Shown: positions 1 through 9,239, counted from the stretch's first letter. The stretch is 64,000 nt of DNA from Streptomyces sp. LUP47B (GCF_001746295.1 NZ_MJAH01000007.1:62001-126000); one strand, 5' to 3'. Program-made: numbers and translations. The notes: generated by a model from the sequence alone, not told the origin.

Positions 1-1636
1 CGCTCAGGACGTCCCGCAGCAGCGTGCACGACACGATCACCGCCCAGTGCGCGAGAAACAGCAGCACCGGTCGTACCGCCGGATCCCCGCGGGTGGCGAA
101 GCGAGAGACGTGGTCCCGTGCGTCGTAGCGCCTGAACAGGCCCCCTATGAAGGGCAGATCGCGTCTGGCCAGCCAGGGCAGCCCGAGCAGCAGCGCCGAG
201 CCGATTCCCACGCCGGCCATGCCCCGCCACACGTTGGGCCACCCCGCCTCGAGCATCACGACGGCGATCGCGACGAACGCGGTGGCGGAGAGCACCAGGT
301 GCACCGTCCGGCGCGTCCGCCCGAACCCCGGCAGTTTCAACGCCACCAGGACGACACCCGGCGTGGCGTACACGACCAGCGTCGGCACGCTGTTGAGGGT
401 GACGAGTTCCTCCCAGTTGCCCCGCACCACGACGAGCATCGCCAGCCCTATCGCGAAGTTGACCAGCAGGATCATCCAGTACGCGTCGATCTCGCCGCCT
501 CGGAACCGGAACGACGCCCGGCGCGCCGTCTGGAGCCCGCGGTGGGTGAGGTGGGCGCGGCTGAGGGCGGCGACCTCGCGGGTCAGGGCGTGGGTGAAGA
601 CGATGCCGGATCCCATCGGGGACAGCACCGCGTTCACTCTGATCAGCCAGGCCAGCCAGGTCATCGACGCCGCTGCGGCGAACTGGGAGTACGGCGATTC
701 GAGCATGTTCCCGGTGAGCCCCTGGCAGTGTCTGCCGAACACGTACTGCAGCGCCGTGTACAGCGCGAACGCGCCGACGAGGGTGCCGTACACCGCCCAG
801 CGCAGCCGCGCCGCCTCGCCCATGCCCCGCCGTTTGACGTTGCCGGCGAAGTCGAGCGGCGCCTGAAAGCCGATGTACGCGTAGATGACGGCGCCGCCCA
901 GCACCACGTACAGCGGCGACAGGTGCCCGGCCTGGCTCTGCAGGTGCTCGGCGGATCCCGAGCGCCCGCTGAGGTACCAGACCTGATCCGGCTCGCAGCT
1001 CTTGGCGGCGTCGAACGCGGCGAACCCCAGACAGACGATGATCAGCACCGGGACCAGGACCTTCACCATGGTGATGAAGAGGTTCAGCCTGATCAGCCGG
1101 CGTGGCGGCAGCAGGTTGAGCCCGACGATCAGCGCCATGAACACCACGGCCCACAGGACGCCGGTCATGGAGAAGTCGTAGGCGTGTTCCATGCTCTGCG
1201 GGGTGGGCGCGGCGACGTTCTTCAGCACCTCGCCGTTCCGCAGCAACGACGGGAACCAGTACGCCAGTCCGTGGACCATGGCGACCGCCTCGCTCGCCGG
1301 GTTCACCGCGTACACGATCCACAGCCCGGCGGCCACGACCGTGGCCACCAGCGGGCCCGCCGCCTGCAGCGGGAGGAAGATCAGGCCGCCCGTCTTGGGG
1401 ACGGCGATGCCCAGTTCGACCATCACGGCGGCTATCAGCAGCATCAGCGCTCCGCCGGCTGCCCAGGCCCACACGGCGTTGTCACCGGCCGCCCAGTGGG
1501 CTTTACCGGCCGCCAGCAGCCACCCGGAACCCACGACACCGCCGGCGGCGAGCCCCACCAGATCCAGCGTGGACAGCCGACGGCGTTCGTCGGCGTCCTC
1601 CAACGAGCCCGACCGTGCCGAGCCCCGGTCCCCCAT
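1..1636 (-). CDS. APC-family amino acid permease, C-terminus beyond window
   Basis: The reverse strand is open from 1636 to the window edge and encodes about 545 residues of a polytopic membrane protein. A short polar N-terminus rich in Asp, Glu and Arg is followed by hydrophobic segments. The first has the glycine-rich GGVVGSGWL pattern of the first helix in APC-superfamily transporters, where substrate backbone groups are bound. Family knowledge makes it an amino acid or related solute symporter; the substrate cannot be read. The ATG at 1636 was chosen; an in-frame TTG at 1645 lies about eight bases after a GGAGG and is a good alternative. It sits about 190 bp downstream of the glycosidase gene, on the same strand, with a probable terminator between them. 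Confidence 0.85.
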   Translation of the reverse strand, partial: MGDRGSARSGSLEDADERRRLSTLDLVGLAAGGVVGSGWLLAAGKAHWAAGDNAVWAWAAGGALMLLIAAVMVELGIAVPKTGGLIFLPLQAAGPLVATVVAAGLWIVYAVNPASEAVAMVHGLAYWFPSLLRNGEVLKNVAAPTPQSMEHAYDFSMTGVLWAVVFMALIVGLNLLPPRRLIRLNLFITMVKVLVPVLIIVCLGFAAFDAAKSCEPDQVWYLSGRSGSAEHLQSQAGHLSPLYVVLGGAVIYAYIGFQAPLDFAGNVKRRGMGEAARLRWAVYGTLVGAFALYTALQYVFGRHCQGLTGNMLESPYSQFAAAASMTWLAWLIRVNAVLSPMGSGIVFTHALTREVAALSRAHLTHRGLQTARRASFRFRGGEIDAYWMILLVNFAIGLAMLVVVRGNWEELVTLNSVPTLVVYATPGVVLVALKLPGFGRTRRTVHLVLSATAFVAIAVVMLEAGWPNVWRGMAGVGIGSALLLGLPWLARRDLPFIGGLFRRYDARDHVSRFATRGDPAVRPVLLFLAHWAVIVSCTLLRDVLS

Positions 1637-1782
1637 CCACCCCAACTCGTCCCCCTCCCCCGGAGTTACCGCAGACCAGGTTATCTTCGGGAGCGACGCG
1701 GGAGGCTGTGGACGGCAGGTGAGGAACCGGTACCGAATCGATGCCAGGACGACGCCTTCGCGGATAGCCCGACTGCCCTTGG

Positions 1783-1816
1783 CCGGCGGGCCCGCCTGAA
1801 GGGGCGGCCCCGCCGG
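1783..1816 (-). terminator. GC-rich hairpin after the GH59 gene
   Basis: Arms 1783-1796 and 1803-1816 are complementary over 14 bases with one mismatch and a six-base loop. The hairpin starts about ten bases after the stop codon of the glycosidase gene. There is no T tract, as is usual in Streptomyces. It probably ends the glycosidase transcript before the permease gene. Confidence 0.55.
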
Positions 1817-1825
1817 CGGTGTTGG

Positions 1826-4786
1826 TCAGGGCTCCATGCGGACCAGCCTGTCGTAGGCGTCCACGAGCCGGCTCGCGAGCTGGCCGACGCCGAGGACGTC
1901 GAGGCCCTTCTGCCCGCGCACCGCTGCCCTGGCGGCCGTGCGCGCGGCGGCGAAGTCGGCCCACGAGTCCGCCGTGTAGTCGGTCGGGGCCGGGGAGCCC
2001 ACCGCGTCCAGGGCAGTCGCGAGCGGTGTCGTGTCGACCGGCCCGTCCACGTCGCCGGACAGAGCGGTGAAGGCGTCGAGCACGATCTTCCCGGACTTGA
2101 GGGTGAACGTCGCCCTATGTCTGCCGTCGGGCAGGCCGCGGAGTGAGTACGTCGCCTGACGCCTGTCGGTGGCAGTGGTCTTCGCGTTCCGGGCGACGGG
2201 CCGGCCGTCCACGACGACGTCGAGTACGGCACTCCCGTCATTGCCGCCGATGACGTCGATGCCCGTGCCGCGGAACGGGACGGTGACGGTCGCTCCCGCG
2301 GTGGCACTGGTCGACGTCGAGCGGTACCAGTTCATCGCGTCGCCGAGGGAGGCGTTCCGGCTCCAGGTGCCCTCGTAGGCGACCGAGCTGTCCATGTTGT
2401 CGGTCAGCGTGGCGGCGTACGGGGTGTACCCGGCGACCTTCTCGACCTTCAGGTTGTCGAAGGCGGTCGTGTGGAAGTCGGTGCCGAGCTTGACGCGGCC
2501 CTCGGTCACCGGCGTCGGGTCCTGGTAAGTGGCGACGGCCTGGCCGTCGACGTACGCGGTGACGGTCGCGCCCTTGGCCTCGACGGCGAGGCGGTAGCCG
2601 TCGGCCGCGGCGACCGTCCCGGTCCTCAGCGCCGTGCCGTACCGGGAGAAGGTCCAGCTCCCGCTCGGGCCGATCCCCACGCTGTATGCGGCATCGGTCG
2701 CGGCCATGCCCTTCTGCTGGCGTACGCCCAGGGTGGCGAGGCCGCCGGCCGGGTCCGGGAAGGAGACGTCGACCGAGGCCCGGTAGTTCTCCCAACGGAA
2801 GTCGCCGACCGTGGTGTTGGGGGTGTTCCGGTTCCAGGCGCCGGTGTCCTTCATGGACTGGTCCAGGTACTGGTACAGCACGTTGTCGCCGCCCGGACCC
2901 TTGCCGACCTCCCAGGCGCCGGTCTGGTCGACCAGGTAACGCGGCTGGTTGCCACGGGAGGTGAGGTACGGCTGCGAGACCGTGCGGGCGCCGTTGTCCG
3001 TGCCGACCCGGACCCGGCCCTCCTCCCTGTACCCGAAGTCGTCGGCGTACAGGACGGTGTCGTGGGTGTCGTGCCTCTTGCCGGTCGCGTCGGTGTCGAG
3101 GACCGTGCGGGCGCCGGTCTCGGGGAGGCGCTGCCTCGTCGCCTTGTCGGAGCTGCGGTCCAGGGTCGTGAACGTGACGATCGCGCGCGGCTTGACCGTG
3201 TAGGTGTAGTAGCCGTCGCTGTCGGGCCGGATCTGGGCAGCGAGATGCTTGAAGTTGGCGTCGTAGGCCTGGCCGGGGTCCGCCGCGCGGGTCTCCCAGA
3301 CCTCCATGGTGGGATCGTCGCCCAGTGCCATGTTCTCGGCCTTGATGCGGTAACTCTTGGTCCGGTCACTGTCGTTGACGGCGATCGTCGAGAAGTCCCT
3401 CTTCGCCGGGTCGGCGAGCGTCATGTAACTGGGGGCGCCGTTCGAGCCGTCGACGTTCTCGGTGCCGCTGACGCCGCTGTAGCTCGCCTCGGGCACGGTG
3501 CGCCAGATGCCGGCCGTGTTGGTGTCGTTCTCCCAGCCGGTCTTCGCGAACTGAGTGAAGTGCTGCATCACATACACGGCGGCGTCGTAGTGGATGCTCC
3601 CCGACCACGGGTCACGGGCGCTGACCAGCTCCTTGTGGCTGTACTGCGCGCCCTCGTAGAAGGCCCCGATCGCCGGCTGGAAGATGTAGTGCGTCCGCTT
3701 GGAGTTGGCGTAGCTCTTCACGGAACGGTTGGCGATGTCCAGGGCGCTCTGCACACCGCCGATGCCCGTGCTCGCGCCGCCCGGCCCCTCGGTGTTGGAG
3801 ACCCGGTAGTCCGTCCAGCCGAAGGAGCCGACGCCCTCGCTGTACCAGACCTCCTTGTCCTGACCGTAGGTGTTGTCGCCGGTCGCCAGCTTCGTGTACG
3901 GCCGGTACGTGGCACTGTCGGACGTACCGTCGAGCCGGTCGTCGGTGGTGTAGTGGTAGCCCACCGCGTCGACCATGCCGAAGAGCTCGGTGTCCGTGAG
4001 CATCGCCGGGCCGATGTTCTTCGTGGTGTTCTCGTCCGATGCCACGATCTTGATGTCGTGGTAGGCCTTCGCGGCCGACTTCTGCTGACGGGCCGTCAGT
4101 CCGTAGCGCGCGTCGCTGAATTCGGTGTCGTTCGCCAGCGTGTTCTTGTACCACTTGATGAAGGAGATGTCCGGTTTCGTGGTCTCGTTGGTGTCCGGAT
4201 TCACGTAGTCGACCATGTACCCGTACTTCTGGTACGCGTCGAGGATCGTCTCCTTGTACCAGCGGTACATCTCGTCGGTGCCGGTGCCCTTGTTCCACTC
4301 GGTCTGCACCCACTGGGGCATGACCCAGCGCAGGATCGACACCTTGAGCTTCGGGTTGACCGTCTTGGCGTCGGCGGCGAGCTGGAAGCCGGGAGAGCGC
4401 GACGCGTCGGCGAGTTCGTCGCGGGTGCGCATCGTCGCGGGATCGGCGCCGGTGGAGGTGTTGGTGTCCGAACCCATCTCGATCTTGACGTGGTTGATCA
4501 GGGGGCTCTTCCCGCCGAACAGGACCCTGATGAGCTGCCAGTACCGTTCGGGGTGCTCCGCCTTGTAGTCCATCAGCAGGTTGCTCGTGCTGTTGCAGCT
4601 GAGCAGGCCGAGGCCCTTGTAGGTCAGGCCGTTCACGTTGTCCGCGCGTACGTCGTTCCCGTCGACCACGATCTGCACGGGATCGTCCGCGGAGTGGGCG
4701 GCGGGCGCCGCGGTCACTCCTGCCGCCAGTGCCATGGTGGTCGCCGCGGCGAGCGACGCCCAGCCGAATCTTCGCTGCATACCCAT
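1826..4786 (-). CDS. secreted GH59-type galactocerebrosidase-like glycosidase with C-terminal sugar-binding-like domains
   Basis: A 986-residue secreted protein. A signal peptide covers roughly the first 33 residues (Ala-rich core, AHSA-like cleavage site). The catalytic TIM barrel (about 40-390) resembles glycoside hydrolase family 59 (GALC): an SCNSTSNLLMDY segment stands where GALC has its SGGGATSRLL motif, an Asn-Glu pair (about 200-201) ends a VDYVNPDTNE strand and fits the acid/base, and WYSEG (Glu about 317) fits the nucleophile. A beta-sandwich region (about 390-590), a laminin-G-like domain (about 600-785) and a further beta domain (about 800-910) follow. By family it should release beta-galactose from lipids or glycans outside the cell. 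The ATG at 4786 was preferred to an upstream TTG (4807) because a promoter is positioned for a leaderless message. Exact substrate is unknown. Confidence 0.82.
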   Translation of the reverse strand: MGMQRRFGWASLAAATTMALAAGVTAAPAAHSADDPVQIVVDGNDVRADNVNGLTYKGLGLLSCNSTSNLLMDYKAEHPERYWQLIRVLFGGKSPLINHVKIEMGSDTNTSTGADPATMRTRDELADASRSPGFQLAADAKTVNPKLKVSILRWVMPQWVQTEWNKGTGTDEMYRWYKETILDAYQKYGYMVDYVNPDTNETTKPDISFIKWYKNTLANDTEFSDARYGLTARQQKSAAKAYHDIKIVASDENTTKNIGPAMLTDTELFGMVDAVGYHYTTDDRLDGTSDSATYRPYTKLATGDNTYGQDKEVWYSEGVGSFGWTDYRVSNTEGPGGASTGIGGVQSALDIANRSVKSYANSKRTHYIFQPAIGAFYEGAQYSHKELVSARDPWSGSIHYDAAVYVMQHFTQFAKTGWENDTNTAGIWRTVPEASYSGVSGTENVDGSNGAPSYMTLADPAKRDFSTIAVNDSDRTKSYRIKAENMALGDDPTMEVWETRAADPGQAYDANFKHLAAQIRPDSDGYYTYTVKPRAIVTFTTLDRSSDKATRQRLPETGARTVLDTDATGKRHDTHDTVLYADDFGYREEGRVRVGTDNGARTVSQPYLTSRGNQPRYLVDQTGAWEVGKGPGGDNVLYQYLDQSMKDTGAWNRNTPNTTVGDFRWENYRASVDVSFPDPAGGLATLGVRQQKGMAATDAAYSVGIGPSGSWTFSRYGTALRTGTVAAADGYRLAVEAKGATVTAYVDGQAVATYQDPTPVTEGRVKLGTDFHTTAFDNLKVEKVAGYTPYAATLTDNMDSSVAYEGTWSRNASLGDAMNWYRSTSTSATAGATVTVPFRGTGIDVIGGNDGSAVLDVVVDGRPVARNAKTTATDRRQATYSLRGLPDGRHRATFTLKSGKIVLDAFTALSGDVDGPVDTTPLATALDAVGSPAPTDYTADSWADFAAARTAARAAVRGQKGLDVLGVGQLASRLVDAYDRLVRMEP

Positions 4787-4793
4787 TCGGGGG

Positions 4794-4823
4794 ACCGTAG
4801 GGGGCAAGCGCTTTCTACGTCAA
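4794..4823 (-). promoter_or_regulatory. promoter for the GH59 gene, probably leaderless
   Basis: On the reverse strand TTGACG (4818-4823) is followed after 18 bases by TACGGT (4794-4799), and the ATG at 4784-4786 begins eight bases after that -10 element. No ribosome binding site precedes the ATG. The spacing fits transcription starting at or next to the start codon, a common arrangement in Streptomyces. Inferred from sequence only. Confidence 0.5.
4804..4815. promoter_or_regulatory. LacI-family-type operator
   Basis: The sequence GCAAGCGCTTTC is a near-palindrome centred on AGCGCT (4807-4812), the classic core of LacI/GalR and sugar-utilisation repressor sites. It lies between the -35 and -10 elements of the GH59 promoter, so a bound repressor would block RNA polymerase. 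No LacI-type gene is in the window. Confidence 0.55.
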
Positions 4824-5040
4824 TCCCCTTGCGTCACTCGAGATTTGACCGTCGTTGACGGGCGTGACCTGCCCGGGAAAGGCGTGGACCCCGAGGGTGT
4901 GCTTGAGCGGTCCTGGCTCAGGATCTGGCTCGGCGTGTCGCGGCCGCGTCGCGGTGGACGGTGACGGGGGTCGGCGCTCCTTTGACCGGTCACGTGATGG
5001 CGGCCGGGCCGGGCTGGACCCGGCGAGGGCGGTGGCCTTC

Positions 5041-5271
5041 ATGACCCACGTGCCCGACCGGGTCGGGAACGCCAACGGGCAGCGTTACGAACAGCTCGTC
5101 ACTCAGGCGAAAGAGCTGATCGCGCGGGTCGTCCGCGCGCAGTTCGTCCTGGGCGACAGGGCGCTGGAGATCGAATCGATGCATCCGGTGCACAAGAACG
5201 ACGCCCTCGGCCTGGAGGCCGCGGGTCAGGAGCTCGGTCCGCCCGGCGAACTGCCCGTCAGGGGCGTTCCA
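5041..5271 (+). pseudogene. DUF6192-like N-terminal remnant
   Basis: From the ATG at 5041 the frame encodes YEQLVTQAKELIARVV followed by AQFVLGDRALEIE and MHP. This resembles the N-terminus of DUF6192-type proteins, which occur on actinomycete integrative elements. Similarity fades after about 60 residues, and the frame then runs as a shadow over the next gene. The usual following domain is absent. The family assignment is from memory and moderate. Confidence 0.4.
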
Positions 5272-5407
5272 CGGTGGTTGTGGCCGGATTTCGTCACCGG
5301 AGGGTCACAGGTCGGAGCGCGGGAGAACTGCCGCCTCCACGGTTCTGTCTGGTTCGACGAGGGCGGCGAGGAGCCGTGCTCCGGACAAATGAAACTCGGG
5401 GGACAGC

Positions 5408-6130
5408 ATGCGGTACGTCAACGGAATGCGCGGTTCGGCGATGGCGGTCGTCGTGGCTTCGGCGGCGCTGGCAGTGGCGGGATGTCAGCCCGGTGCGGGC
5501 GGTGCGGGTACCGGAGCCGGCGGCGTCACCCCGTCCGGGGCCGTCAGCTCAACGGCCTCCTCCTCCGCGCCCGGCACCCCGAAGCCCGGCAGCTCCGCCT
5601 CCGGTTCCACCACGCCCTCCGCGCCCGGCTCGTCCTCGCCAGCCGCCTCCGCACCCCCGTCGTCCGCACCCGCTTCGGGCGGTTCGGCGGCGACCTGTTC
5701 TGCGGGCAGTTTGAAGGCGACCGCCCGTCAGGCCGCCGTGCGGCCGGCCGGTACGGGGACCGGCGCAGCCGTCGTCGAGTTCACCAATGTGTCCGGACGC
5801 ACGTGCGTCCTCGACGGGCACCCCACGGTGGCCGGCGCCGGGAACGGCTCTCCCGAGATGAACGTGCCGCTCACCGTCAAGCCGACCGGAGCCGCGGCGC
5901 CGGTGAAGGTGGCCCCCGGCGGCAAGGCGTGGGTGAAGCTGACGTTCGTACAGGTACAGGGAGAGGCCGACGGGTACTGCGTGTCCGGTTCGGCGCCCGT
6001 GCTGTATCCCACGATGGTCGTCCGGCTGCCGGGGTCCGGGGCGCACCAGGTGGCCCTGGACGACGGGCAGTTCGCCGAGTGCGACGACACCGTGACCGTC
6101 ACCGCCGTATCCGCGGTCATGCCCTCTTAA
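5408..6130 (+). CDS. DUF4232 domain lipoprotein
   Basis: A 240-residue secreted lipoprotein. The N-terminus has a hydrophobic signal segment ending in the lipobox LAVAGC, so the Cys near residue 26 should be lipidated. A low-complexity linker rich in Ser, Pro, Ala and Gly (about 30-95) follows, then a C-terminal DUF4232-like beta domain (about 96-235). That domain contains FTNVSGRTCVLDGHPTV, a typical pattern for the family, and paired cysteines that may form disulfides. A GGGGGA sequence precedes the ATG at 5408. The molecular function of DUF4232 is unknown. The gene looks intact although both flanks are decayed. Confidence 0.85.
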   Translation: MRYVNGMRGSAMAVVVASAALAVAGCQPGAGGAGTGAGGVTPSGAVSSTASSSAPGTPKPGSSASGSTTPSAPGSSSPAASAPPSSAPASGGSAATCSAGSLKATARQAAVRPAGTGTGAAVVEFTNVSGRTCVLDGHPTVAGAGNGSPEMNVPLTVKPTGAAAPVKVAPGGKAWVKLTFVQVQGEADGYCVSGSAPVLYPTMVVRLPGSGAHQVALDDGQFAECDDTVTVTAVSAVMPS

Positions 6131-6132
6131 CC

Positions 6133-6300
6133 CGATTCCAGCGGCAGCAGCAACGCGCGCCGCACGAGGAATGGCGACGGCACCCGGTCTTCCCCCGGGT
6201 ACTGATCGTCCTGGACGGCTCCAGCACGGCCGGGGTCGACGCCCGCATCAGGGCCCTGCATACGGCCGCCCGGATCTGGCGCCGTCCGGCTTCCGGCACA
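6133..6300 (+). pseudogene. replication-relaxation protein C-terminal remnant
   Basis: One frame encodes HEEWRRHPVFPRVLIVLDG and then a Gly-Val-Asp-x-Arg-Ile-x-Ala-Leu segment. This matches my recollection of the C-terminal part of the replication-relaxation family carried by Streptomyces conjugative elements. No start codon or N-terminal domain is present, so it is a fragment. It begins right after the stop codon of the lipoprotein gene. Confidence 0.4.
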
Positions 6301-6353
6301 TCGTCCTCGTCCTCGCCGTACTCCTGTCGACCTGCTCCAGGATGGGCCCGCCG

Positions 6354-6704
6354 CTACCTATGTGGCGGGCCCGTCGGCAAACTCGACCAGAGCCTCGCCA
6401 GCGTCCAGCACTGGTCCAGCCTGAGGCGGCCGGAACCGGAATCCAACACCGTCTCCGAAACGCGCAGTCGATTTGGGTCGAGCTTGCAGGGGCCGCTGCC
6501 GGGGTCCCTGGGGGCCAGGTCCTGCCAACGCCCGAAACCAGCGCCCGCCGACAGCGGTTCGCACGAGATCCGGGTCACCCGGAACCGGCAGGCCACCTCC
6601 CTGCCACTGGCCCCGGCTTCGATCAGATCAGCGGCTGCCAGCCGGACCTGCTCACGCCGAGCCCGTTTCTGGGCCGTCAGCCCACCGCCAACGGGGTACT
6701 TCAC
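6354..6704 (-). pseudogene. IS630-family transposase N-terminal remnant
   Basis: The reverse-strand frame starts with MKYPVGGGLTAQKRARREQV and continues with an Ala/Glu-rich helix and a helix-turn-helix (AGASGREVACRFRVTR). This is the N-terminal pattern of IS630-type transposases common in Streptomyces. After about 50 residues the expected continuation is in another frame, and later WTLARLW returns. The DDE catalytic domain is missing. It is a frameshifted, truncated insertion-sequence relic. Confidence 0.65.
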
Positions 6705-6735
6705 TCCCCCGGCATAGCGCCGCCCACGACAGCCG

Positions 6736-7160
6736 TCACTGTCCCGACGTAACCGGCGCCGCTAAAGATTTCTGCGGGTGTGTCGAACGAGGCGGTGACA
6801 TGGGTGCCATGCCATTGCGGATCTTTCGGCCGTAGTCGAGGTACTCCTCCTGCCGGGCTACCGTCAGGATCCCCGCATCGGCGCCCTGCTCGATGAGCTT
6901 CTGCAGCGACTTCTTGCCCGCGCCCGGGATGCGGTCACGCAGCACGATCTCCGCCGCGATCAGGGAGTGCATGACTACCACGGTGGAGAACTCACAGCAG
7001 TCGTACAACTGGCGCAGCAGTTCGCGGACCGTGTGCAGGGCGGCTGTGCCGGCGGCCGCGGGTGCGCCGGGGGGCACGACCAGGTCGTCAACAAGGTCGC
7101 GCATGTCGACGAAGAGGTGCGTTCGTCCGGGACCGGGAACGGCAGCTGTTGCGTGGTCAT
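6736..7160 (-). pseudogene. HEPN/DUF4145-like hypothetical, frameshifted at both ends
   Basis: The central frame (ATG at 7104) encodes a helical protein with LIAAEIVLRDRIP, KSLQKLIEQGADAGIL and KIRNGMA, similar to the helical core and RNxxxH-like end of DUF4145/HEPN-type proteins. The ATG at 7160 reads MTTQQLPFPVPDERT, but the natural continuation THLFVD then MRDLVDDL lies in another frame. At the C-terminus the natural extension THVTASFDTPAEIF is also out of frame, about 6800-6815. Two indels therefore seem to have disrupted it. The family link is tentative; the frameshifts are visible directly. Confidence 0.45.
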
Positions 7161-7220
7161 CTGCGCACCCTTACCGCTGCGTTGCCTGGGCTGCAGCGGC
7201 TTTGCCACCGGTGACGGGTC

Positions 7221-8903
7221 TCAGCTCAGCCCCGGCAAGCTGCGCAGTTCCCCGATCCGCAGGATCCGAGCAAAGAGCAGGAACACGAGGACCAAGGCAA
7301 TGCCCCCCGCAGTCAGCGAAAGCGCCGGCGTCAAAGAGGCTGACACCAGGCCCTGGCTGCAGGAGCGGGCAATGAACCAGCCGGCACCCGCGGCCGCTGT
7401 TGCGGCCGCGGTCAGCTTTGCGTACGTGCGACAGATCCGCCGACCGTCCAGCAGCCCCTCCGTGCGACGCCGTAGACGCAAGGCGGTCAGCAGGAGGCCG
7501 ATCGCGTAGGACAGGGCGTAGGCGGCGGCCATCCCCGTGACCGCCCAGCGCGGAGGAAACAGGAGGTGGCAGCCGATAGCGAGAGCGATGTTGATGCTGC
7601 TGACCCACAGGGCCATCCGGAACGGCGTGCGGGTGTCCTCGAAGGCGTAGAAGCCGCGCAGCAAGAGGTACTGGGCGGAGAACGGGATCAGTCCCAGGCC
7701 GAAGGCTTGCAGCATGTGGCCCAGGGGGACGGTGCCGGTGGCGTCGGCGGCGCCGTGGGCGAACAGCAGCCGAGCGATCTCAGGACCGAAGGCGAGGAAG
7801 AAGAAAGCAGCCGGGACGATGATGACTCCGCTGATCCGCAGCGCGCGGGACAGATCGGCGCGCAGGTCGTCGAGACGGTGCTCGCTCACTGCCCGGCTCA
7901 TGCGAGGGAGCAGGGCGGTCACGAGAGAAACGGTGACGATCGACTGGGGCAGCATCCAGATCTGCTGGGCGTAGCTGTAGGCGGTGTAGCCGACGCCGGC
8001 CTGCGGCAGAGCGGTGTCGGCAGCGGAGGCCAACCTCGTGACCACCGTGCTGGCCACGAGGTTGGTCAGCACGAACAGCAGAGTCCAGCGGGCGGCGTTC
8101 ACGCTCTTGCGCAATCCAGTTCCTCGCCAGTCGAAGCGGGGCCGGAACCGGAAACCGGCCGCGCGGGCGTAGGGGATCAGGGCGAGTGCCTGCAGGGCCA
8201 GAGCGAGTGTGGTCCCGATCCCGAGCAGTCTGACCTGGGAGTCAGTTACGTCCGATACCTGCTCCGGAGCGGCCATCAGGCCGAGGTAGAGGACGAACAT
8301 GGAGATCAGGACGAGGTTGTTGATGACCGGGGTCCACATCATCGCGCCGAACCGGTTCCGGGCATTGAGGACTTGGCCGAAGATGCTGAACACGCCGTAG
8401 AAGAAGATCTGCGGGAGCAGGAAGCGGGCGAAGACCACGGTCAGTTCGAACGCGTCGTGCGTGGCGGGTGTGTCGCGCTGATAGACGCTGATGATCTCAG
8501 GAGCAGCCCACGTGGCCAGCGCGGTCCCCGCGCCGAGGACGCACAACACCAGGGTGACCAGGCGCTGCTCAAAGGCGGCGCCCCCGTCGGGATCTTCCAC
8601 GCGGGCCCGAACCAGTTGGGGAACCAGGACTGAGTTGAGCGCGCCGCCGATGAGCAGGAAGTACAGGCTGGTCGGCACCGTGTTGGCCTGGTTGTAGGTG
8701 GTGGCCAGCAGACCCGTGCCCAGCGCGGCGGCCTGCAGCACCTGCCGTATCAGTCCGGTGGCACGCGAGACCAGTGTTCCCGCCGCCATCAGCGCAGACG
8801 AACGCAGCAGTCCGCCACCGCCTTTCGGCTTCCTCGGGGCCGCATGCCTCCGTCTTGTGGACTGTTCTAACCGCTCTGGCGACGTCTCCTCGATCATGTG
8901 CAC
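7221..8903 (-). CDS. murJ: MurJ/MviN-type lipid II flippase
   Basis: A 560-residue polytopic membrane protein of the MOP exporter superfamily. After a basic N-terminal tail of about 30 residues, the segment ALMAAGTLVSRATGLIRQV is the characteristic first helix of MurJ. About fourteen hydrophobic segments follow; NQANTVPTSLYFLLIGGAL and the conserved Arg residues in the central cavity region are typical. The family flips lipid-linked peptidoglycan precursor across the membrane. Streptomyces usually carry several paralogues, so this may be an accessory copy. The GTG at 8903 and the ATG at 8897 are equally possible starts; no clear ribosome binding site is seen. Upstream is a broken MerR-type sequence. 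Confidence 0.9.
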   Translation of the reverse strand: MHMIEETSPERLEQSTRRRHAAPRKPKGGGGLLRSSALMAAGTLVSRATGLIRQVLQAAALGTGLLATTYNQANTVPTSLYFLLIGGALNSVLVPQLVRARVEDPDGGAAFEQRLVTLVLCVLGAGTALATWAAPEIISVYQRDTPATHDAFELTVVFARFLLPQIFFYGVFSIFGQVLNARNRFGAMMWTPVINNLVLISMFVLYLGLMAAPEQVSDVTDSQVRLLGIGTTLALALQALALIPYARAAGFRFRPRFDWRGTGLRKSVNAARWTLLFVLTNLVASTVVTRLASAADTALPQAGVGYTAYSYAQQIWMLPQSIVTVSLVTALLPRMSRAVSEHRLDDLRADLSRALRISGVIIVPAAFFFLAFGPEIARLLFAHGAADATGTVPLGHMLQAFGLGLIPFSAQYLLLRGFYAFEDTRTPFRMALWVSSINIALAIGCHLLFPPRWAVTGMAAAYALSYAIGLLLTALRLRRRTEGLLDGRRICRTYAKLTAAATAAAGAGWFIARSCSQGLVSASLTPALSLTAGGIALVLVFLLFARILRIGELRSLPGLS

Positions 8904-8983
8904 AATCTACGATCCACGCCTCGCCCGCCCGAAGAAGCCCCGAGATCAAAGCCCCAGGACCAATCACACAGGCGCCGCTGCGG

Positions 8984-9239
8984 CAGATCCGCAGGCCCTG
9001 GTCCGATGGCGGTGCAGCAGCCACATCGCCATCAAGACAGGGCAGGAACACCCGCACATCGTCCAGTGTGAGCCCGGCGGCCAGCAGGTGGCGGATGTTG
9101 CGGACTCGCATCACGGTCCGCTCGTCGTAGTGGCGGTAGCCGTTGGAGGCCCGGTCGGAAGAGATGAGTCCGGCCTGCTCATAGTGCCGCAGCGCACGAG
9201 CCGTGGTTCCGGTTGCCGTGGCCAGCTCACCGATCGGCC
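8984..9239 (-). pseudogene. MerR-family regulator remnant
   Basis: The frame contains IGELATATGTTARALRHYEQ, AGLISS, and NGYRHYDE, the textbook N-terminal winged helix of MerR regulators, then a second helical segment ending LTLDDVRVFLPCLDGD. There is no start codon: the frame runs into the body of an SDR gene at about 9240. The C-terminal dimerisation and effector part is missing. It is a fragment created by a deletion joining it to the SDR gene. Confidence 0.75.

Noticed and set aside
47..2146. Very long forward-strand open frames over the APC permease and GH59 gene (also 2471-4858)
   Set aside because: Arg, His, Gly and Pro-rich composition typical of shadows in high-GC DNA; the reverse strand encodes recognisable proteins.
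1826..4786. Possible loss of the acid/base Glu in the GH59-like enzyme
   Set aside because: I first aligned the FIKWYK segment to the acid/base site, but the VDYVNPDTNE strand supplies an Asn-Glu pair in the expected place, so the catalytic set appears complete.
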